64,000 bases of DNA, from NCBI GenBank assembly GCA_947497585.1, contig CANMHG010000002.1:248001-312000 (forward strand). The letters run 5' to 3'. The first letter of the stretch is position 1; each line of letters opens with the position of its first letter. Made by a program: the position numbers and the translations under genes. This stretch comes from an uncultured Bacillaceae bacterium. Lineage in GTDB: Bacteria; Bacillota; Bacilli; Bacillales; Bacillaceae_L. The notes under the pieces are model-generated. The model saw nothing but the letters and a program-made list of their open reading frames with translations. It was not told the DNA's origin and made no database searches. Shown piece by piece: positions 24,884 through 36,039 of this stretch.

Positions 24884-25816
24884 TTAATTAAGAACTTGCA
24901 TGACATTTTTTACTGAAGCAGCAGACTGATCAAGCTGTTTTTTCTCTTCTTCAGTTAATTCAAGTTCAATTACCTTTTCAATTCCATTTGCACCTAAAAT
25001 AGTAGGTACTCCTAGATAGATACCTTCATATCCATATTCACCTTCAAGATAGGCAATTGAAGGTAACACACGGCGTTGGTCTTTTAAAATCGCTTCAACC
25101 ATCTCAACTAATGAAGCAGCTGGTGCATAATATGCGCTTCCATTACCAAGAAGATTTACGATTTCACCCCCACCTTTACGTGTACGTTCTACAATTGCAT
25201 CTAAACGTTCTTTAGGAATAAGCGTTTCTAATGGAATACCACCAGCGTAAGAGTATCTTACTAAAGGTACCATATCATCTCCATGTCCACCTAAAACGAA
25301 CCCAGTGATATCTTTAACAGAAAGGTTTAATTCTTGTGCAACGAATGTTCGGAAACGAGCAGTATCTAGAACTCCTGATTGTCCGATTACACGGTTTTTA
25401 GGAAATCCAGATTCTTTATATACTGTGTAAGTCATAGCATCTACTGGGTTTGTAAGTACAAGAATATAGCTATTTGGTGAGTGCTTAACAATTTCTTGAG
25501 TAACGCTTTTCATAATCTTTTGGTTTGTTTGAACTAAATCATCACGACTCATACCAGGTTTACGAGCAATACCAGCAGTGATTACAACGATATCTGAATC
25601 AGCTGTATCTGCATAATCTGAAGTACCAGTAATATTTGCATCAAAACCTTGAACTGGACCTGCTTCAAGCATATCAAGTGCTTTTCCTTTAGTTGGGTTT
25701 TCCATTTGAGGAATATCAACTAATACAACATCTCCAAGCTCTTTTTGGGCTAGTAAGAATGCAGTTGTTGCTCCTGTGAAGCCGCCGCCAATAACAGATA
25801 TTTTCTTGCGTTTCAT
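24884..25816 (-). CDS. mdh: malate dehydrogenase
   Basis: A 310-residue LDH-like NAD-dependent malate dehydrogenase of the TCA cycle. The dinucleotide site [13 protein letters not shown] is at the N terminus, the substrate arginines lie in [11 protein letters not shown] and DTARFRTF, and the catalytic His is near 178 in [11 protein letters not shown] start at MKRKKISV, whose ATG is 9 nt from GGGGG; the ATG two codons earlier is only 3 nt away. Third gene of citZ-icd-mdh, as in B. subtilis citZCH. Confidence 0.96.
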   Translation of the reverse strand: MKRKKISVIGGGFTGATTAFLLAQKELGDVVLVDIPQMENPTKGKALDMLEAGPVQGFDANITGTSDYADTADSDIVVITAGIARKPGMSRDDLVQTNQKIMKSVTQEIVKHSPNSYILVLTNPVDAMTYTVYKESGFPKNRVIGQSGVLDTARFRTFVAQELNLSVKDITGFVLGGHGDDMVPLVRYSYAGGIPLETLIPKERLDAIVERTRKGGGEIVNLLGNGSAYYAPAASLVEMVEAILKDQRRVLPSIAYLEGEYGYEGIYLGVPTILGANGIEKVIELELTEEEKKQLDQSAASVKNVMQVLN

Positions 25817-25862
25817 ACTCATTTCCCCCTTATAGACTAATTTTTACCAATATATATCGAAA

Positions 25863-25884
25863 CTACCCCGAATATTCGAGGTAG
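25863..25884 (-). other. intercistronic hairpin between icd and mdh
   Basis: A 22-bp near-perfect palindrome (CTACC-CCGAATATTCG-AGGTAG) with no T run. It may stabilise the mdh message or mark processing rather than stop transcription. Confidence 0.5.
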
Positions 25885-25894
25885 TAATCAATCG

Positions 25895-27166
25895 TTAACC
25901 CATGTTTTTAATTAGTTCGTCACCAAACTCAGAACATTTCACTTCTGTTGCACCTTCCATTAAACGAGCAAAGTCATATGTTACAACTTTTGATGCAATT
26001 GTTTTTTCAACTGATTTAATAACTAAATCTGCAGCTTCGTTCCAGCCTAAGTGCTCTAATAATAGTACACCTGATAGAAGAACAGAAGAAGGGTTTACCT
26101 TATCAAGTCCAGCATATTTTGGAGCTGTACCATGTGTAGCTTCAAAAATTGCATGGCCAGTTTCATAGTTAATGTTAGCTCCTGGAGCAATACCAATTCC
26201 ACCAACTTGTGCAGCTAGTGCATCAGAGATATAGTCTCCATTTAAGTTCATTGTTGCAACTACATCGAACTCACGCGGGCGAGTTAGAATTTGTTGTAAG
26301 AAGATATCAGCAATTGAATCTTTAACAATGATTTTTCCAGCAGCTTCAGCATCAGCTTGTGCTTTATTAGCAGCATCTTTGCCTTCTTCTTCAACAATAC
26401 GATCGTATTGTGCCCAAGTAAATACTTTATCGCCGAATTCTTGTTCTGCAAGCTCGTAACCCCAGTTTTTGAAAGCTCCTTCAGTAAACTTCATGATGTT
26501 ACCTTTGTGTACAAGAGTAACAGATTTACGTCCTTGTTCAATTGCATAGTTAATTGCAGCACGAACTAAACGTTTTGTTCCTTCTTCAGAAACAGGCTTA
26601 ATACCGATACCAGATGTTTCTGGAAAACGAATCTTATTTACACCCATTTCATTTTTAAGGAAATTAATAAGCTTTTGAACTTCTTCAGAACCTTTTGCAT
26701 ACTCAATACCTGCATAAATATCTTCAGTGTTTTCACGGAAGATTACCATATCAGTATCTTCAGGACGCTTAATAGGTGAAGGTACACCTGTAAAGTAACG
26801 CACTGGACGTAAGCAAGTAAATAAGTCTAATTCTTGACGTAATGCAACGTTCAATGAACGAATACCGCCACCTACAGGAGTAGTAAGAGGTCCTTTAATT
26901 GCAATTATGTATTCACGAATTTCGTTTAAAGTTTCTTCTGGTAACCACTCACCTGTTTGGTTGAATGCTTTTTCCCCAGCTAAAACTTCTTTCCAAACGA
27001 TTGATTTTTCACCATTATATGCTTTTTCAACTGCTGCTTCTAATACGCGAGATGCAGAAGCCCAAATATCTGGTCCAATTCCGTCGCCTTCAATAAAAGG
27101 AATAATCGGATTGTTAGGAACGTTTAGCACACCATTTGTAACTGTAATTTTTTCACCTTGAGTCAC
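25895..27166 (-). CDS. icd: isocitrate dehydrogenase (NADP+)
   Basis: A 423-residue homodimeric enzyme that oxidises isocitrate to 2-oxoglutarate. The active-site serine lies in [13 protein letters not shown], with the metal-binding aspartates in [17 protein letters not shown]. The length equals B. subtilis Icd. Start GTG giving [17 protein letters not shown] is 8 nt upstream, while the TTG five codons earlier overlaps the ribosome site. It lies between citZ and mdh in one direction. Citrate-responsive CcpC and CcpA control of the operon is known in B. subtilis. Confidence 0.97.
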   Translation of the reverse strand: MTQGEKITVTNGVLNVPNNPIIPFIEGDGIGPDIWASASRVLEAAVEKAYNGEKSIVWKEVLAGEKAFNQTGEWLPEETLNEIREYIIAIKGPLTTPVGGGIRSLNVALRQELDLFTCLRPVRYFTGVPSPIKRPEDTDMVIFRENTEDIYAGIEYAKGSEEVQKLINFLKNEMGVNKIRFPETSGIGIKPVSEEGTKRLVRAAINYAIEQGRKSVTLVHKGNIMKFTEGAFKNWGYELAEQEFGDKVFTWAQYDRIVEEEGKDAANKAQADAEAAGKIIVKDSIADIFLQQILTRPREFDVVATMNLNGDYISDALAAQVGGIGIAPGANINYETGHAIFEATHGTAPKYAGLDKVNPSSVLLSGVLLLEHLGWNEAADLVIKSVEKTIASKVVTYDFARLMEGATEVKCSEFGDELIKNMG

Positions 27167-27218
27167 TTGTAAAACCTCCAATTGTTTAAGTAAAGAATTG
27201 CTTATAAATGCTTTATAA

Positions 27219-27241
27219 AACGGTGGTTGTTGACCACCGTT
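27219..27241 (-). terminator. hairpin between citZ and icd
   Basis: AACGGTGGT / ACCACCGTT stem with a short loop and only TTTTAT after it, so probably a partial terminator or stabiliser inside the citZ-icd-mdh operon. Confidence 0.5.
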
Positions 27242-27297
27242 CTCACAAGCTTAATAGTACATAATTGAAACAATTTTCACAAGAAGCTATTAATCAA

Positions 27298-28416
27298 TTA
27301 GCTTCTTTGCTCAACTGGTACGTAAGTTTGCATTCCAGGTCCAGTGTATTCTGCACGTGGACGAATTAAACGGTTATTATCATATTGCTCTAGAATATGA
27401 GCTAACCAGCCTGATACACGGCTAACCGCAAAGATAGGTGTAAATAAGTCATGGTCTATTCCTAAGCTGTGATATACAGAAGCAGAATAGAAATCAACAT
27501 TCGGTGGTAGAGGTTTTGCACTAGTTACAATTTCCTCAATCTTTGTAGACATTTCGTACCACTTTGTCTCACCTGTAATTGTTGTTAATTTCTGAGACAT
27601 TTTTTTCAAATGTTTTGCACGAGGATCACCTTGTTGATATACACGATGTCCAAAGCCCATGATTTTTTCTTTATTTGCAAGTTTAGTTTGAATGTAAGAT
27701 TCTACATTTTCAACTTCACCAATCTCTGATAACATCTTCATAACTGCTTCATTTGCTCCACCATGAAGTGGTCCTTTTAATGCACCAATTGCAGCAGTTA
27801 CCCCAGAATACACATCAGATAACGTAGCTACACAAACACGTGCAGTAAATGTTGAAGCATTTAATTCATGGTCAGCATGTAAAACTAAAGCTTTATCAAA
27901 AGCTTCTATTGCAATTTCACTAGGCTCTTGGCCTGTTAACATATATATGAAATTAGCAGCAAAGCCTAAATCTGTACGTGGTGCGATTGGCTCTAAGCCC
28001 TTTCTCACTCGTGAAAAAGCTGTCACTAGTGATGGCATTTTTGCTTGTAGGCGGATCGCTTTTTGATAATTTGAAGCCTCGTCCATATTGTCTGCCTCTT
28101 CATCATATAAACCTAATAAAGACACAGCTGAGCGAAGTGCTGCCATTGGATGGACTTTGTCGATTGGGTATGTTTTAAAATGATTTAATACTTCTTGTGG
28201 TAAACTTGCATTTTCAGCTAGTTGTCGCTTTAATTCTGCAAGCTCATTTTGAGTTGGTAATTTACGGTGCCATAATAAGTAAATAACTTCTTCGAAACTT
28301 GCATTATCTGCCAGGTCATCAATGTTATACCCAACATAAGTTAGGGTATCATCGATAATAGAACTGATAGAAGATGTAGTTGCTACAATCCCTTCTAGAC
28401 CGCGTGTTGCTGTCAT
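27298..28416 (-). CDS. citZ: citrate synthase (CitZ type)
   Basis: A 372-residue type II-like citrate synthase that condenses oxaloacetate and acetyl-CoA. The signature GFGHRVYQQGDPRA and the catalytic residues in GPLHGGANE and NVDFYSASVYH are present, as is the helix VLHADHELNASTF. It is the first gene of citZ-icd-mdh. AGGAGAGG precedes the ATG. A cre-like site lies about 110 nt upstream, consistent with glucose repression through CcpA. Confidence 0.97.
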   Translation of the reverse strand: MTATRGLEGIVATTSSISSIIDDTLTYVGYNIDDLADNASFEEVIYLLWHRKLPTQNELAELKRQLAENASLPQEVLNHFKTYPIDKVHPMAALRSAVSLLGLYDEEADNMDEASNYQKAIRLQAKMPSLVTAFSRVRKGLEPIAPRTDLGFAANFIYMLTGQEPSEIAIEAFDKALVLHADHELNASTFTARVCVATLSDVYSGVTAAIGALKGPLHGGANEAVMKMLSEIGEVENVESYIQTKLANKEKIMGFGHRVYQQGDPRAKHLKKMSQKLTTITGETKWYEMSTKIEEIVTSAKPLPPNVDFYSASVYHSLGIDHDLFTPIFAVSRVSGWLAHILEQYDNNRLIRPRAEYTGPGMQTYVPVEQRS

Positions 28417-28526
28417 AAAAAACCTCTCCTTTTTTTAAAAATCTCCCCATTACCCCATTATTGATTTGGACTTATCCAAGTGAGCGCTTGTTCAATATAA
28501 CACATTACATATCTTCATTTTAAAAA

Positions 28527-28540
28527 AGTAAATGCTTACA
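28527..28540 (-). promoter_or_regulatory. possible cre (CcpA site) upstream of citZ
   Basis: TGTAAGCATTTACT on the minus strand resembles cre (TGTAAGCGTTTACA) with two mismatches. The surrounding 28417-28721 region holds no gene; a clear -35/-10 pair was not found in it. Confidence 0.4.
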
Positions 28541-28721
28541 ATTCCAAGCGTTCATTAAGTGTACACTACAAAAAAGTAGGTGACATCTAGTATAGGATAA
28601 AATTGCATATAAATGCTCTATGTAGGAAGGATGCAATCTTATCTATTATTATACCTAATTATCAGATTTTTGTGAATCACAACAGGTATATTAAGACCAT
28701 AAATATTATAACACAAAAATA

Positions 28722-29183
28722 TTATGTAAAAAAATTATAAAGCCTCATTGCTAAGTAGGCTATTCCAGCACCGATTAAGGGCCCTACTGCAACCCCTTTA
28801 AATAAAGCTACTGCAATAATAGTTCCAAATACAAGAGCAGTGGTAATATGTGGATCATCTGCAAGGAGATGAATTCCTCCTTTAGCAATTAATGCCACGG
28901 CAATACCTGATGCGAGTGCTATCCAAGCATACGGTGATTTTACTGCGTCTCCCAATTGTTTAAAGCCTATTTCTCCAGTCGCAATTGGTACTAGAACAGC
29001 TAGAGTAATTAGTGTAATCCCCCAATTTATGCCTTTACCTTGGATATGTGGAAAAAATTTAGAATCCAATCCAGTCCACTTTAATATCAGAAGTACCGCT
29101 ACTGCTATTATTAGTGATTGATTTTTTCCGACCACACCTATAACTAACAAGACAAGCAAAAATAAGGTAGCTTGATTAAACAA
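28722..29183 (-). CDS. ytwI: DUF441 membrane protein YtwI
   Basis: A 153-residue protein with four to five hydrophobic helices (about 6-32, 50-70, 80-102, 112-150), rich in Gly and Ala as in DUF441 proteins. NWGITLITLAVLVPIATGEIGF (split around residue 47) is a conserved block. The TTG start (peptide MFNQATLF) has AGGAAGG nine bases upstream, whereas the ATG three codons earlier abuts it. It is divergent from ytvI. The function is unknown; the position matches B. subtilis. Confidence 0.78.
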   Translation of the reverse strand: MFNQATLFLLVLLVIGVVGKNQSLIIAVAVLLILKWTGLDSKFFPHIQGKGINWGITLITLAVLVPIATGEIGFKQLGDAVKSPYAWIALASGIAVALIAKGGIHLLADDPHITTALVFGTIIAVALFKGVAVGPLIGAGIAYLAMRLYNFFT

Positions 29184-29335
29184 GTTACTCATCCTTCCTA
29201 TTTTACAACTACTATATCGTACCATATAAAAATATTTTCTACCATGATATAAGTCACTTATAGGGTTTGTACTTTCCATAAATTATATAAGAATGTAAAA
29301 TAAGGTTATTACCCTAAGACAGGAGGTTTCTCTAT

Positions 29336-30454
29336 TTGACTATCCACCATTTATATAGTGTATTACGTTTCCTGTTGGTACTTGCGATTGTTGTAGTTGG
29401 TCTCATCACAATATATTTATTATCAACGGTTACTTATCCTTTTATTATTGCGCTTGTTATTGCTTTTATTATTAATCCATTGGTTAATTTTCTTCAATAC
29501 AAAGGGAAGATGCCTAGAACCTTAGCAGTTTTTATAGCACTTATACTAGTCTTTGCTATAGTTGCAGGTTTATTAACCTTATTGGTTGCTGAGATTATTT
29601 CAGGTGCTAACTATCTAGCTAATGTTGTTCCTTCCCATTTTGAGAAGCTAGTGGTATACATTGAAGAAATTATTACTGCACAGGTTATTCCTATGTATAA
29701 TCAGCTTACTAATTTATTCAATAATTTGGAAAGTGGACAGCAGAATACCATCATTGAAAATATTCAAAATGTCGGGACAACAGTTGCTACAAATGTTGGG
29801 CAGTTTATTCAAACAATCTTACAAAATATTCCCAACTTCTTAGGTTGGCTTCCAAATGCTGCAACAGTACTAATTTTTTCTTTATTAGCTACGTTTTTTA
29901 TCAGTAAGGATTGGGATCGTCTAGTAGGTATCGGAAGAAAAATACTTCCAGTAAAGGCTCGTACTTCAGGCAAAACTGTGTTTGTTGATTTACAAAAAGC
30001 CTTATTTGGGTTTATTAAAGCACAAGCTACATTGATTTCTATTACTACGGTTATTGTCTTAATTGGGTTACTAGTCTTACGAGTAGAGTACGCAATCACC
30101 ATTGCTTTATTAATCGGTATAGTTGATGTGTTACCTTACTTAGGAACAGGGCTAGTCTTTGTACCTTGGATCATCTATTCCGCATTAAGTGGAGATGTAC
30201 ATTTAGCCTTAGGCTTAGGCGTTCTTTATGTAATCGTCATTGTCCAAAGACAAATCATGGAACCTAAAATACTATCGTCAAGTATAGGATTAGACCCATT
30301 AGCAACACTCATCTCATTATTCGTTGGCTTTAAACTATTTGGATTTCTCGGTTTGATTATCGGCCCAGTTTTACTAGTAATCATAAAAACCCTAAGTACT
30401 GCCGGAGTATTTAAAGACTTATGGAGCTTTATTATCAATAATAAATCTGCATAA
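29336..30454 (+). CDS. ytvI: AI-2E family transporter YtvI
   Basis: A 372-residue polytopic membrane protein of the AI-2E/PerM exporter family, with about eight helices: three N-terminal ones (about 8-30, 34-54, 61-87), a long soluble amphipathic segment (about 95-165), and a C-terminal bundle. The conserved IGIVDVLPYLGTGLVFVPW (about 259-277) and EPKILSSSIGLDPLATLI (about 310-327) are family hallmarks. The start is TTG, 9 nt from AGGAGG. It is convergent with fxsA. Substrate unknown; related proteins have been linked to sodium/proton exchange. Confidence 0.85.
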   Translation: MTIHHLYSVLRFLLVLAIVVVGLITIYLLSTVTYPFIIALVIAFIINPLVNFLQYKGKMPRTLAVFIALILVFAIVAGLLTLLVAEIISGANYLANVVPSHFEKLVVYIEEIITAQVIPMYNQLTNLFNNLESGQQNTIIENIQNVGTTVATNVGQFIQTILQNIPNFLGWLPNAATVLIFSLLATFFISKDWDRLVGIGRKILPVKARTSGKTVFVDLQKALFGFIKAQATLISITTVIVLIGLLVLRVEYAITIALLIGIVDVLPYLGTGLVFVPWIIYSALSGDVHLALGLGVLYVIVIVQRQIMEPKILSSSIGLDPLATLISLFVGFKLFGFLGLIIGPVLLVIIKTLSTAGVFKDLWSFIINNKSA

Positions 30455-30455
30455 A

Positions 30456-30492
30456 AAAGAGGGGATAACTCGGTCGAGTTTCCCCTCTTTCT
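30456..30492. terminator. bidirectional terminator between ytvI and fxsA
   Basis: AAAGAGGGGATAACTC / GAGTTTCCCCTCTTT stem with a 4-nt loop, A run on one side and T run on the other; it serves both convergent genes. Confidence 0.85.
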
Positions 30493-30499
30493 TCATATC

Positions 30500-30892
30500 T
30501 TATCTTCTAATAATGGTAAACTGACCATTATTTATCATTCTTTGAATAATTCTTCCGATTAATGGCTTTATGGTATTTCTAGTAGGTGGTAATAACAGGA
30601 AAAAACCTAAAGCGTCTGTTATAAAACCAGGAGTTAATAGTAGAGTTCCTCCTATTAAAACACAAATACCATCCATAATCGCATTGGCTGGTGGATAGCC
30701 GTAGGATATATCCTCTTGTGCCTTTCTTAAAACTTCTAACCCTTGTTTTTTTGCTAACCACGCTCCTATTACACCAGTGGCAATTATTAATAGAATTGTT
30801 GGCCAGACTCCAATTGTATTTCCTGAGAACACGAGTAATCCAATCTCTAATGCCGGAACAATTATTATTAGTGCAAAAAGTATACGAAACAT
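30500..30892 (-). CDS. fxsA: FxsA family membrane protein
   Basis: A 130-residue cytoplasmic membrane protein with helices at about 2-20, 27-44 and 70-92. The family motif TILLIIATGVIGAWLAKKQG (about 33-52) is followed by a GGTLLLTPGFITDALGFFLL block. In E. coli, FxsA overproduction relieves exclusion of phage T7 by the F plasmid; the normal role is unknown. It lies after pyk, convergent with ytvI. Confidence 0.85.
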   Translation of the reverse strand: MFRILFALIIIVPALEIGLLVFSGNTIGVWPTILLIIATGVIGAWLAKKQGLEVLRKAQEDISYGYPPANAIMDGICVLIGGTLLLTPGFITDALGFFLLLPPTRNTIKPLIGRIIQRMINNGQFTIIRR

Positions 30893-30959
30893 TGAAAAAT
30901 AACCCCCGAATCTCTTTATTACAAACTATTCTTGTCCCACTATTATATGCTTAGAAAAA

Positions 30960-30993
30960 CAAAAAGAGAAGGAAAGTTCATCCCTTCTCTTCT
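30960..30993 (-). terminator. terminator after pyk
   Basis: AGAGAAGG / CCTTCTCT stem, 10-nt loop, TTTTTGTTTTT on the minus strand. Confidence 0.8.
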
Positions 30994-31014
30994 AACATTT
31001 GCTTTCTTTATTTT

Positions 31015-32775
31015 TTACAAAACACTAGCATGACCGTCGTAAATAACACCACGTGACGCGTCTACAGTAATATCTTGCCCGTCCTTGATAAGTGTTGTAG
31101 CATTTTCTACACCAACAATTACCGGTATTCCTAAACTTAGTCCTACAACTGCAGCATGGCTTGTTAGCCCACCCTCTTCTGTAATCAGAGCAGAAGCTTT
31201 TTCAAGTGCTTGCATCATATCACGGTCCGATCCAACAGTAACAAGTATAGCTCCATCTTCCATTTTACGATTAGCTTCCTCACCAGACTTCACAACGATA
31301 GCTTTTCCATACGCTGTTTTTCTACCAATCCCTTGTCCCTTCACGATCACATCACCAACCACATGAATTTTCATAAGGTTAGTTGTGCCCGTTTCACCAA
31401 CTGGTACACCGGCGGTTATCACAACTAAGTCCCCTGGTGTAATGATACCAGATTGTAAACCTTGTTGAACAGCAATATCTAACATCTCGTCTGTTGATTG
31501 TGCTATACTTCCAGATTGCGGATATACTCCCCATGCAAGTGCTAATCTTCTAGATGCAGAAGGACCAGTTGTAACAGCGATGATTGGTGCCTTAGGTCTA
31601 TATTTTGAAATCATTTTAGCAGTATGGCCACTTTCAGTAGGTGTTATGATCGCAGAAACATCTAGGTTTAAAGCGGTATGGGCCACCGATTGACCAATTG
31701 CATCTGTAATCGTAATGCCACTTTGCTTACTACGAGTAGAAAGCATCTCACGATATTGTAATGCCGTTTCAGCACGTGAAGCAATATTATGCATTGTTTG
31801 AACTGCTTCTTGAGGGTAATTTCCAGCCGCAGTTTCCCCAGAAAGCATAATGGCGTCTGTTCCATCAAAGATAGCGTTAGCCACATCACTTGCTTCTGCA
31901 CGTGTAGGTCTAGGATTACGTTGCATTGAATCTAACATTTGGGTTGCTGTAATTACAGGTTTACCTAAGGCATTACATTTCTTGATTAATTCCTTTTGTA
32001 CTAATGGTACTTCTTCAGCTGGTATCTCTACTCCTAAGTCACCACGAGCGACCATTAAACCGTCAGATACCTCAAGAATTTCATCGATATTGTCAACACC
32101 TTCTTGGTTCTCAATCTTAGGAATAATTTCAATCGCTTTGGCATTATGCTTTTCTAGAAGATCGCGGATTTCAAGTACATCTGAAGCACGTCGTACGAAC
32201 GAAGCTGCTATAAAATCCACACCTTGTTCAATTCCAAAGATAATATCATTTGTATCTTTTTCGGTAATGCCTGGTAATTTTACCTGCACCCCTGGAACAT
32301 TAACACCCTTTTTATTTTTAAGGGTTCCTGTATTTAGTATTTTCGTCGTAATCTCTTGATTTTGATGGTCAATTGAAAGAACCTCTAAACCAATTAATCC
32401 ATCATCTAATAAAATTTTTGAGCCAATATTCACATCTTCTATTAAACCAGGGTATGTAATTGAAAATTTTTCAAGCGTTCCTACTGTTTCGGTCATGGAA
32501 ACAATAATTGTTGAGCCCTCTTTTAATTCAATTGCACCATTTTCCATAGTATGGGTACGAATCTCAGGACCCTTTGTATCAAGAAGTATAGCAACCGTTT
32601 TACCTGTTTTTTCTGAAGCTTCACGAATGTTTTTTATTCTCGCACCGTGCTCTTCATAGTCACCATGTGAGAAATTAAGTCTAGCCACATTTAAACCAGC
32701 CTCAATTAACTTAGTCAGCATTTCTACACTTTCACTCGCGGGACCTATTGTACATACTATTTTCGTTTTTCTCAT
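31015..32775 (-). CDS. pyk: pyruvate kinase with C-terminal PEP-utiliser-like domain
   Basis: A 586-residue enzyme converting PEP and ADP to pyruvate and ATP. The N-terminal [11 protein letters not shown], the catalytic [12 protein letters not shown] and [13 protein letters not shown] segments of the barrel, the allosteric domain (about 350-475) and an extra C-terminal domain (about 476-586) with [20 protein letters not shown] are all seen. The extra domain, homologous to the PEP-synthase mobile domain, is normal for Bacillus. It follows pfkA by 46 nt, forming the pfkA-pyk glycolytic operon. A 7-bp-arm dyad lies just upstream of its ribosome site. Confidence 0.97.
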   Translation of the reverse strand: MRKTKIVCTIGPASESVEMLTKLIEAGLNVARLNFSHGDYEEHGARIKNIREASEKTGKTVAILLDTKGPEIRTHTMENGAIELKEGSTIIVSMTETVGTLEKFSITYPGLIEDVNIGSKILLDDGLIGLEVLSIDHQNQEITTKILNTGTLKNKKGVNVPGVQVKLPGITEKDTNDIIFGIEQGVDFIAASFVRRASDVLEIRDLLEKHNAKAIEIIPKIENQEGVDNIDEILEVSDGLMVARGDLGVEIPAEEVPLVQKELIKKCNALGKPVITATQMLDSMQRNPRPTRAEASDVANAIFDGTDAIMLSGETAAGNYPQEAVQTMHNIASRAETALQYREMLSTRSKQSGITITDAIGQSVAHTALNLDVSAIITPTESGHTAKMISKYRPKAPIIAVTTGPSASRRLALAWGVYPQSGSIAQSTDEMLDIAVQQGLQSGIITPGDLVVITAGVPVGETGTTNLMKIHVVGDVIVKGQGIGRKTAYGKAIVVKSGEEANRKMEDGAILVTVGSDRDMMQALEKASALITEEGGLTSHAAVVGLSLGIPVIVGVENATTLIKDGQDITVDASRGVIYDGHASVL

Positions 32776-32797
32776 TTTGAACTACCTCCTAATCAAT

Positions 32798-32815
32798 TGT
32801 GGAAACGATTCCACA
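32798..32815. promoter_or_regulatory. cre-like dyad in the pfkA-pyk junction
   Basis: TGTGGAAACGATTCCACA has 7-bp inverted arms around ACGA and fits the CcpA-site pattern TGWNANCGNTNNCA with one mismatch. It sits about 20 nt before the pyk start codon. It could equally act as an RNA hairpin. Confidence 0.45.
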
Positions 32816-32821
32816 CCCATT

Positions 32822-33790
<969 letters not shown>

Positions 33791-33861
33791 TCAGGTTAAT
33801 TTAGTTCGATATGTTATATTTCTTTTTGCATTCACATTGTGCGTGCTAATATTCATTGTTT

Positions 33862-33890
33862 AACATACCATGAAGAATTATTGAAGACAA
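33862..33890 (-). promoter_or_regulatory. putative sigma-A promoter of pfkA-pyk
   Basis: TTGTCT (33885-33890), 17 nt, TATGTT (33862-33867) on the minus strand. It is the best pair in the 283-nt pfkA-accA gap. Confidence 0.5.
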
Positions 33891-34015
33891 TAGAGTGATA
33901 AATGAATACATAGAAAACTATGTGTCAAATTTACAACAATAAAGTGAAGAGTAGGCGTGAACGTTTTTATACTTATTTATTGTTTCTTTAATGAAAGATA
34001 ATATTCTAACTTTGT

Positions 34016-34058
34016 AAAACCAAAAGAACGTGCCCCGTTAAAGGATTCGCACGTTCTT
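34016..34058 (-). terminator. terminator after accDA
   Basis: AAGAACGTGC / GCACGTTCTT stem with 15-nt loop and TTTTGGTTTT on the minus strand. Confidence 0.75.
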
Positions 34059-34064
34059 GGCTAG

Positions 34065-35042
34065 TTACTGTACACCTATAAAATCATTCGTACTCTGAAA
34101 TTCACCAATTGATTTAAACTTTTCATAACGATGTTTAACTAGTTCAACCTGCCCCATTTTGGTTAGCAAAGAAAGTGACTCTTTCAATACACTATCAATC
34201 TGTGCAGTCTGTGTTTCAACATCCTTATGAGCTCCACCTTTAACCTCAGGTATAATCTCATCTATTACTCCAAGCTCTTTTAAGTCTGGAGCTGTAATCT
34301 TCATCGTCTCTGCCGCTTTTTTTGCTAAACTAGCATCTTTCCAAAGTAATGCGGCTGCACCTTCTGGAGAGATAACAGAATAAGTAGAATTCTCTAGCAT
34401 ATGTATATGATTCCCAACCCCTAATGCTAAAGCTCCACCACTTCCACCTTCTCCTATTACAATGCACACAATTGGAACAGTTAAACCGGCCATCTCAAAT
34501 AGATTCTTAGCTATAGCTTCACTTTGACCACGCTCTTCTGCTGCCTTCCCAGGATATGCGCCCTTAGTATCAATAAAACAAATGATTGGGCGGTTAAACT
34601 TTTCCGCTTGTTTCATTAAACGAAGAGCCTTGCGATACCCCTCTGGGTGAGGCATTCCAAAATTTCGACGAATATTTTCCTTCGTGTCTTTTCCACGTTG
34701 GTGACCTATCACTGTAACAGGAAGACCGTGATACTTTGCAATTCCACTAACAATTGCTTCATCATCTCCATAATAGCGATCTCCATGGCACTCTAAGAAG
34801 TTCGTAAAAAGTCTATTAATATAATCAAGAGAGGTAGGACGTTCTGGATGTCGAGCTATTTGAACTCTGTCCCATGGCTTCATATTACCATAAATCTCGT
34901 TTTCTAATTTTGCTAGTCTACTTTCAAGTTTCTCTAACTCATCTGTTAAATCTACATCTGTATTTTTTGTAAACTCTCTTAACTCTGAGATTTTTTTCCT
35001 TAATTCTATAACCGGACGTTCAAATTCCAATTCTCCTACCAA
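34065..35042 (-). CDS. accA: acetyl-CoA carboxylase carboxyltransferase subunit alpha
   Basis: A 325-residue subunit that with AccD transfers the carboxyl group from carboxybiotin to acetyl-CoA, giving malonyl-CoA for fatty-acid synthesis. The crotonase-like core has [16 protein letters not shown] and [16 protein letters not shown], the oxyanion-hole and biotin-binding regions. The start is TTG, 7 nt after GGAGGTG; the coding region overlaps the end of accD by seven bases, so translation is coupled. Length equals B. subtilis AccA. Confidence 0.96.
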   Translation of the reverse strand: MVGELEFERPVIELRKKISELREFTKNTDVDLTDELEKLESRLAKLENEIYGNMKPWDRVQIARHPERPTSLDYINRLFTNFLECHGDRYYGDDEAIVSGIAKYHGLPVTVIGHQRGKDTKENIRRNFGMPHPEGYRKALRLMKQAEKFNRPIICFIDTKGAYPGKAAEERGQSEAIAKNLFEMAGLTVPIVCIVIGEGGSGGALALGVGNHIHMLENSTYSVISPEGAAALLWKDASLAKKAAETMKITAPDLKELGVIDEIIPEVKGGAHKDVETQTAQIDSVLKESLSLLTKMGQVELVKHRYEKFKSIGEFQSTNDFIGVQ

Positions 35043-35899
35043 TTCAGTTCACCTCCAGGTTGGTGTATATCTAGTACATTAGCAAGTGTTTCCTTCAGTT
35101 CCTGTCGATGAACAACTGCATCCAATTGTCCATGCTTAAGAAGAAACTCCGCTGTTTGGAAATCTGAAGGTAGATCTTCACGAATCGTTTGTTCAATAAT
35201 TCTTCTACCTGCAAATCCTATTAATGCACCAGGTTCTGCGAAATTGTAATCTCCTAAAGAGGCAAAACTAGCAGAAACTCCACCTGTTGTCGGGTGAGTC
35301 ATTACTGAAATGATTAATCCACCCTTGTCACTATGCATCTTCAAGGCTGAACTTGTTTTCGCCATCTGCATTAAGCTCAAAACACCTTCTTGCATTCGCG
35401 CTCCGCCTGAGGCTGTAAAGATAATAAAAGGAACACCTAAATCTGATGCTTTTTCAATGGCTCTCGTAATTTTCTCGCCAACTACTGATCCCATGCTCCC
35501 CATTCTAAAGCTAGAGTCCATAATGGCAACAACTGTTTTGTTTCCATTGATTTTTCCTTCTCCGGTTACAACAGCCTCATTAATTCTAGCTTTTTTTCTA
35601 TCCTTTTCAAGTTTCTCGAGATAATCAGGAAATCCTAATGGATTTTGTGAGAGCAACTCTCTATCATATTCAATAAATGAACCATCATCTAGTAAACTTT
35701 GGAGTCTGTCATGTGAAGTCATCATATGATGATGATCACAATTCATACACACCCGCAAATTTTTATTTAATTCCTTAGTATACATGATCTTCTTACAGTT
35801 TGGACATTTTGTCATTATTCCTTCAGGTACATCTTGCTTTGCCTGTTCAGATGGAATAGAAGCATACTTTTTCTTCTTTACAAATATATCTTTTAACAA
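35036..35899 (-). CDS. accD: acetyl-CoA carboxylase carboxyltransferase subunit beta
   Basis: A 287-residue subunit with an N-terminal zinc ribbon (CPNCKK ... CMNCD, about 30-53) and the crotonase core with [19 protein letters not shown] and [11 protein letters not shown]. The start is the TTG giving [12 protein letters not shown], with GGGAGG 7 nt upstream; the frame extends further upstream without support. It pairs with AccA as an alpha2-beta2 carboxyltransferase. It follows the fadR-like gene and malic enzyme in the same direction, so carbon flow from pyruvate/malate to malonyl-CoA is genetically adjacent. Confidence 0.96.
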   Translation of the reverse strand: MLKDIFVKKKKYASIPSEQAKQDVPEGIMTKCPNCKKIMYTKELNKNLRVCMNCDHHHMMTSHDRLQSLLDDGSFIEYDRELLSQNPLGFPDYLEKLEKDRKKARINEAVVTGEGKINGNKTVVAIMDSSFRMGSMGSVVGEKITRAIEKASDLGVPFIIFTASGGARMQEGVLSLMQMAKTSSALKMHSDKGGLIISVMTHPTTGGVSASFASLGDYNFAEPGALIGFAGRRIIEQTIREDLPSDFQTAEFLLKHGQLDAVVHRQELKETLANVLDIHQPGGELNW

Positions 35900-36039
35900 G
35901 CATAAACCTCCCTTACTTAATAGCAACCCTACAGTTTACGGACTTTATAGGGATAATAGAACACAAGAGTAATCTGTAGTTCCCTTCCCTACTACTGTAA
36001 CGAAACAAGCCCAAACATTTTGCTGAAACATGTCATACG

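Noticed and set aside
27219..27241. A full stop of transcription between citZ and icd
   Set aside because: The hairpin is strong but has only a short T tract, and citZ-icd-mdh is an operon with readthrough in B. subtilis; kept only as a partial signal.
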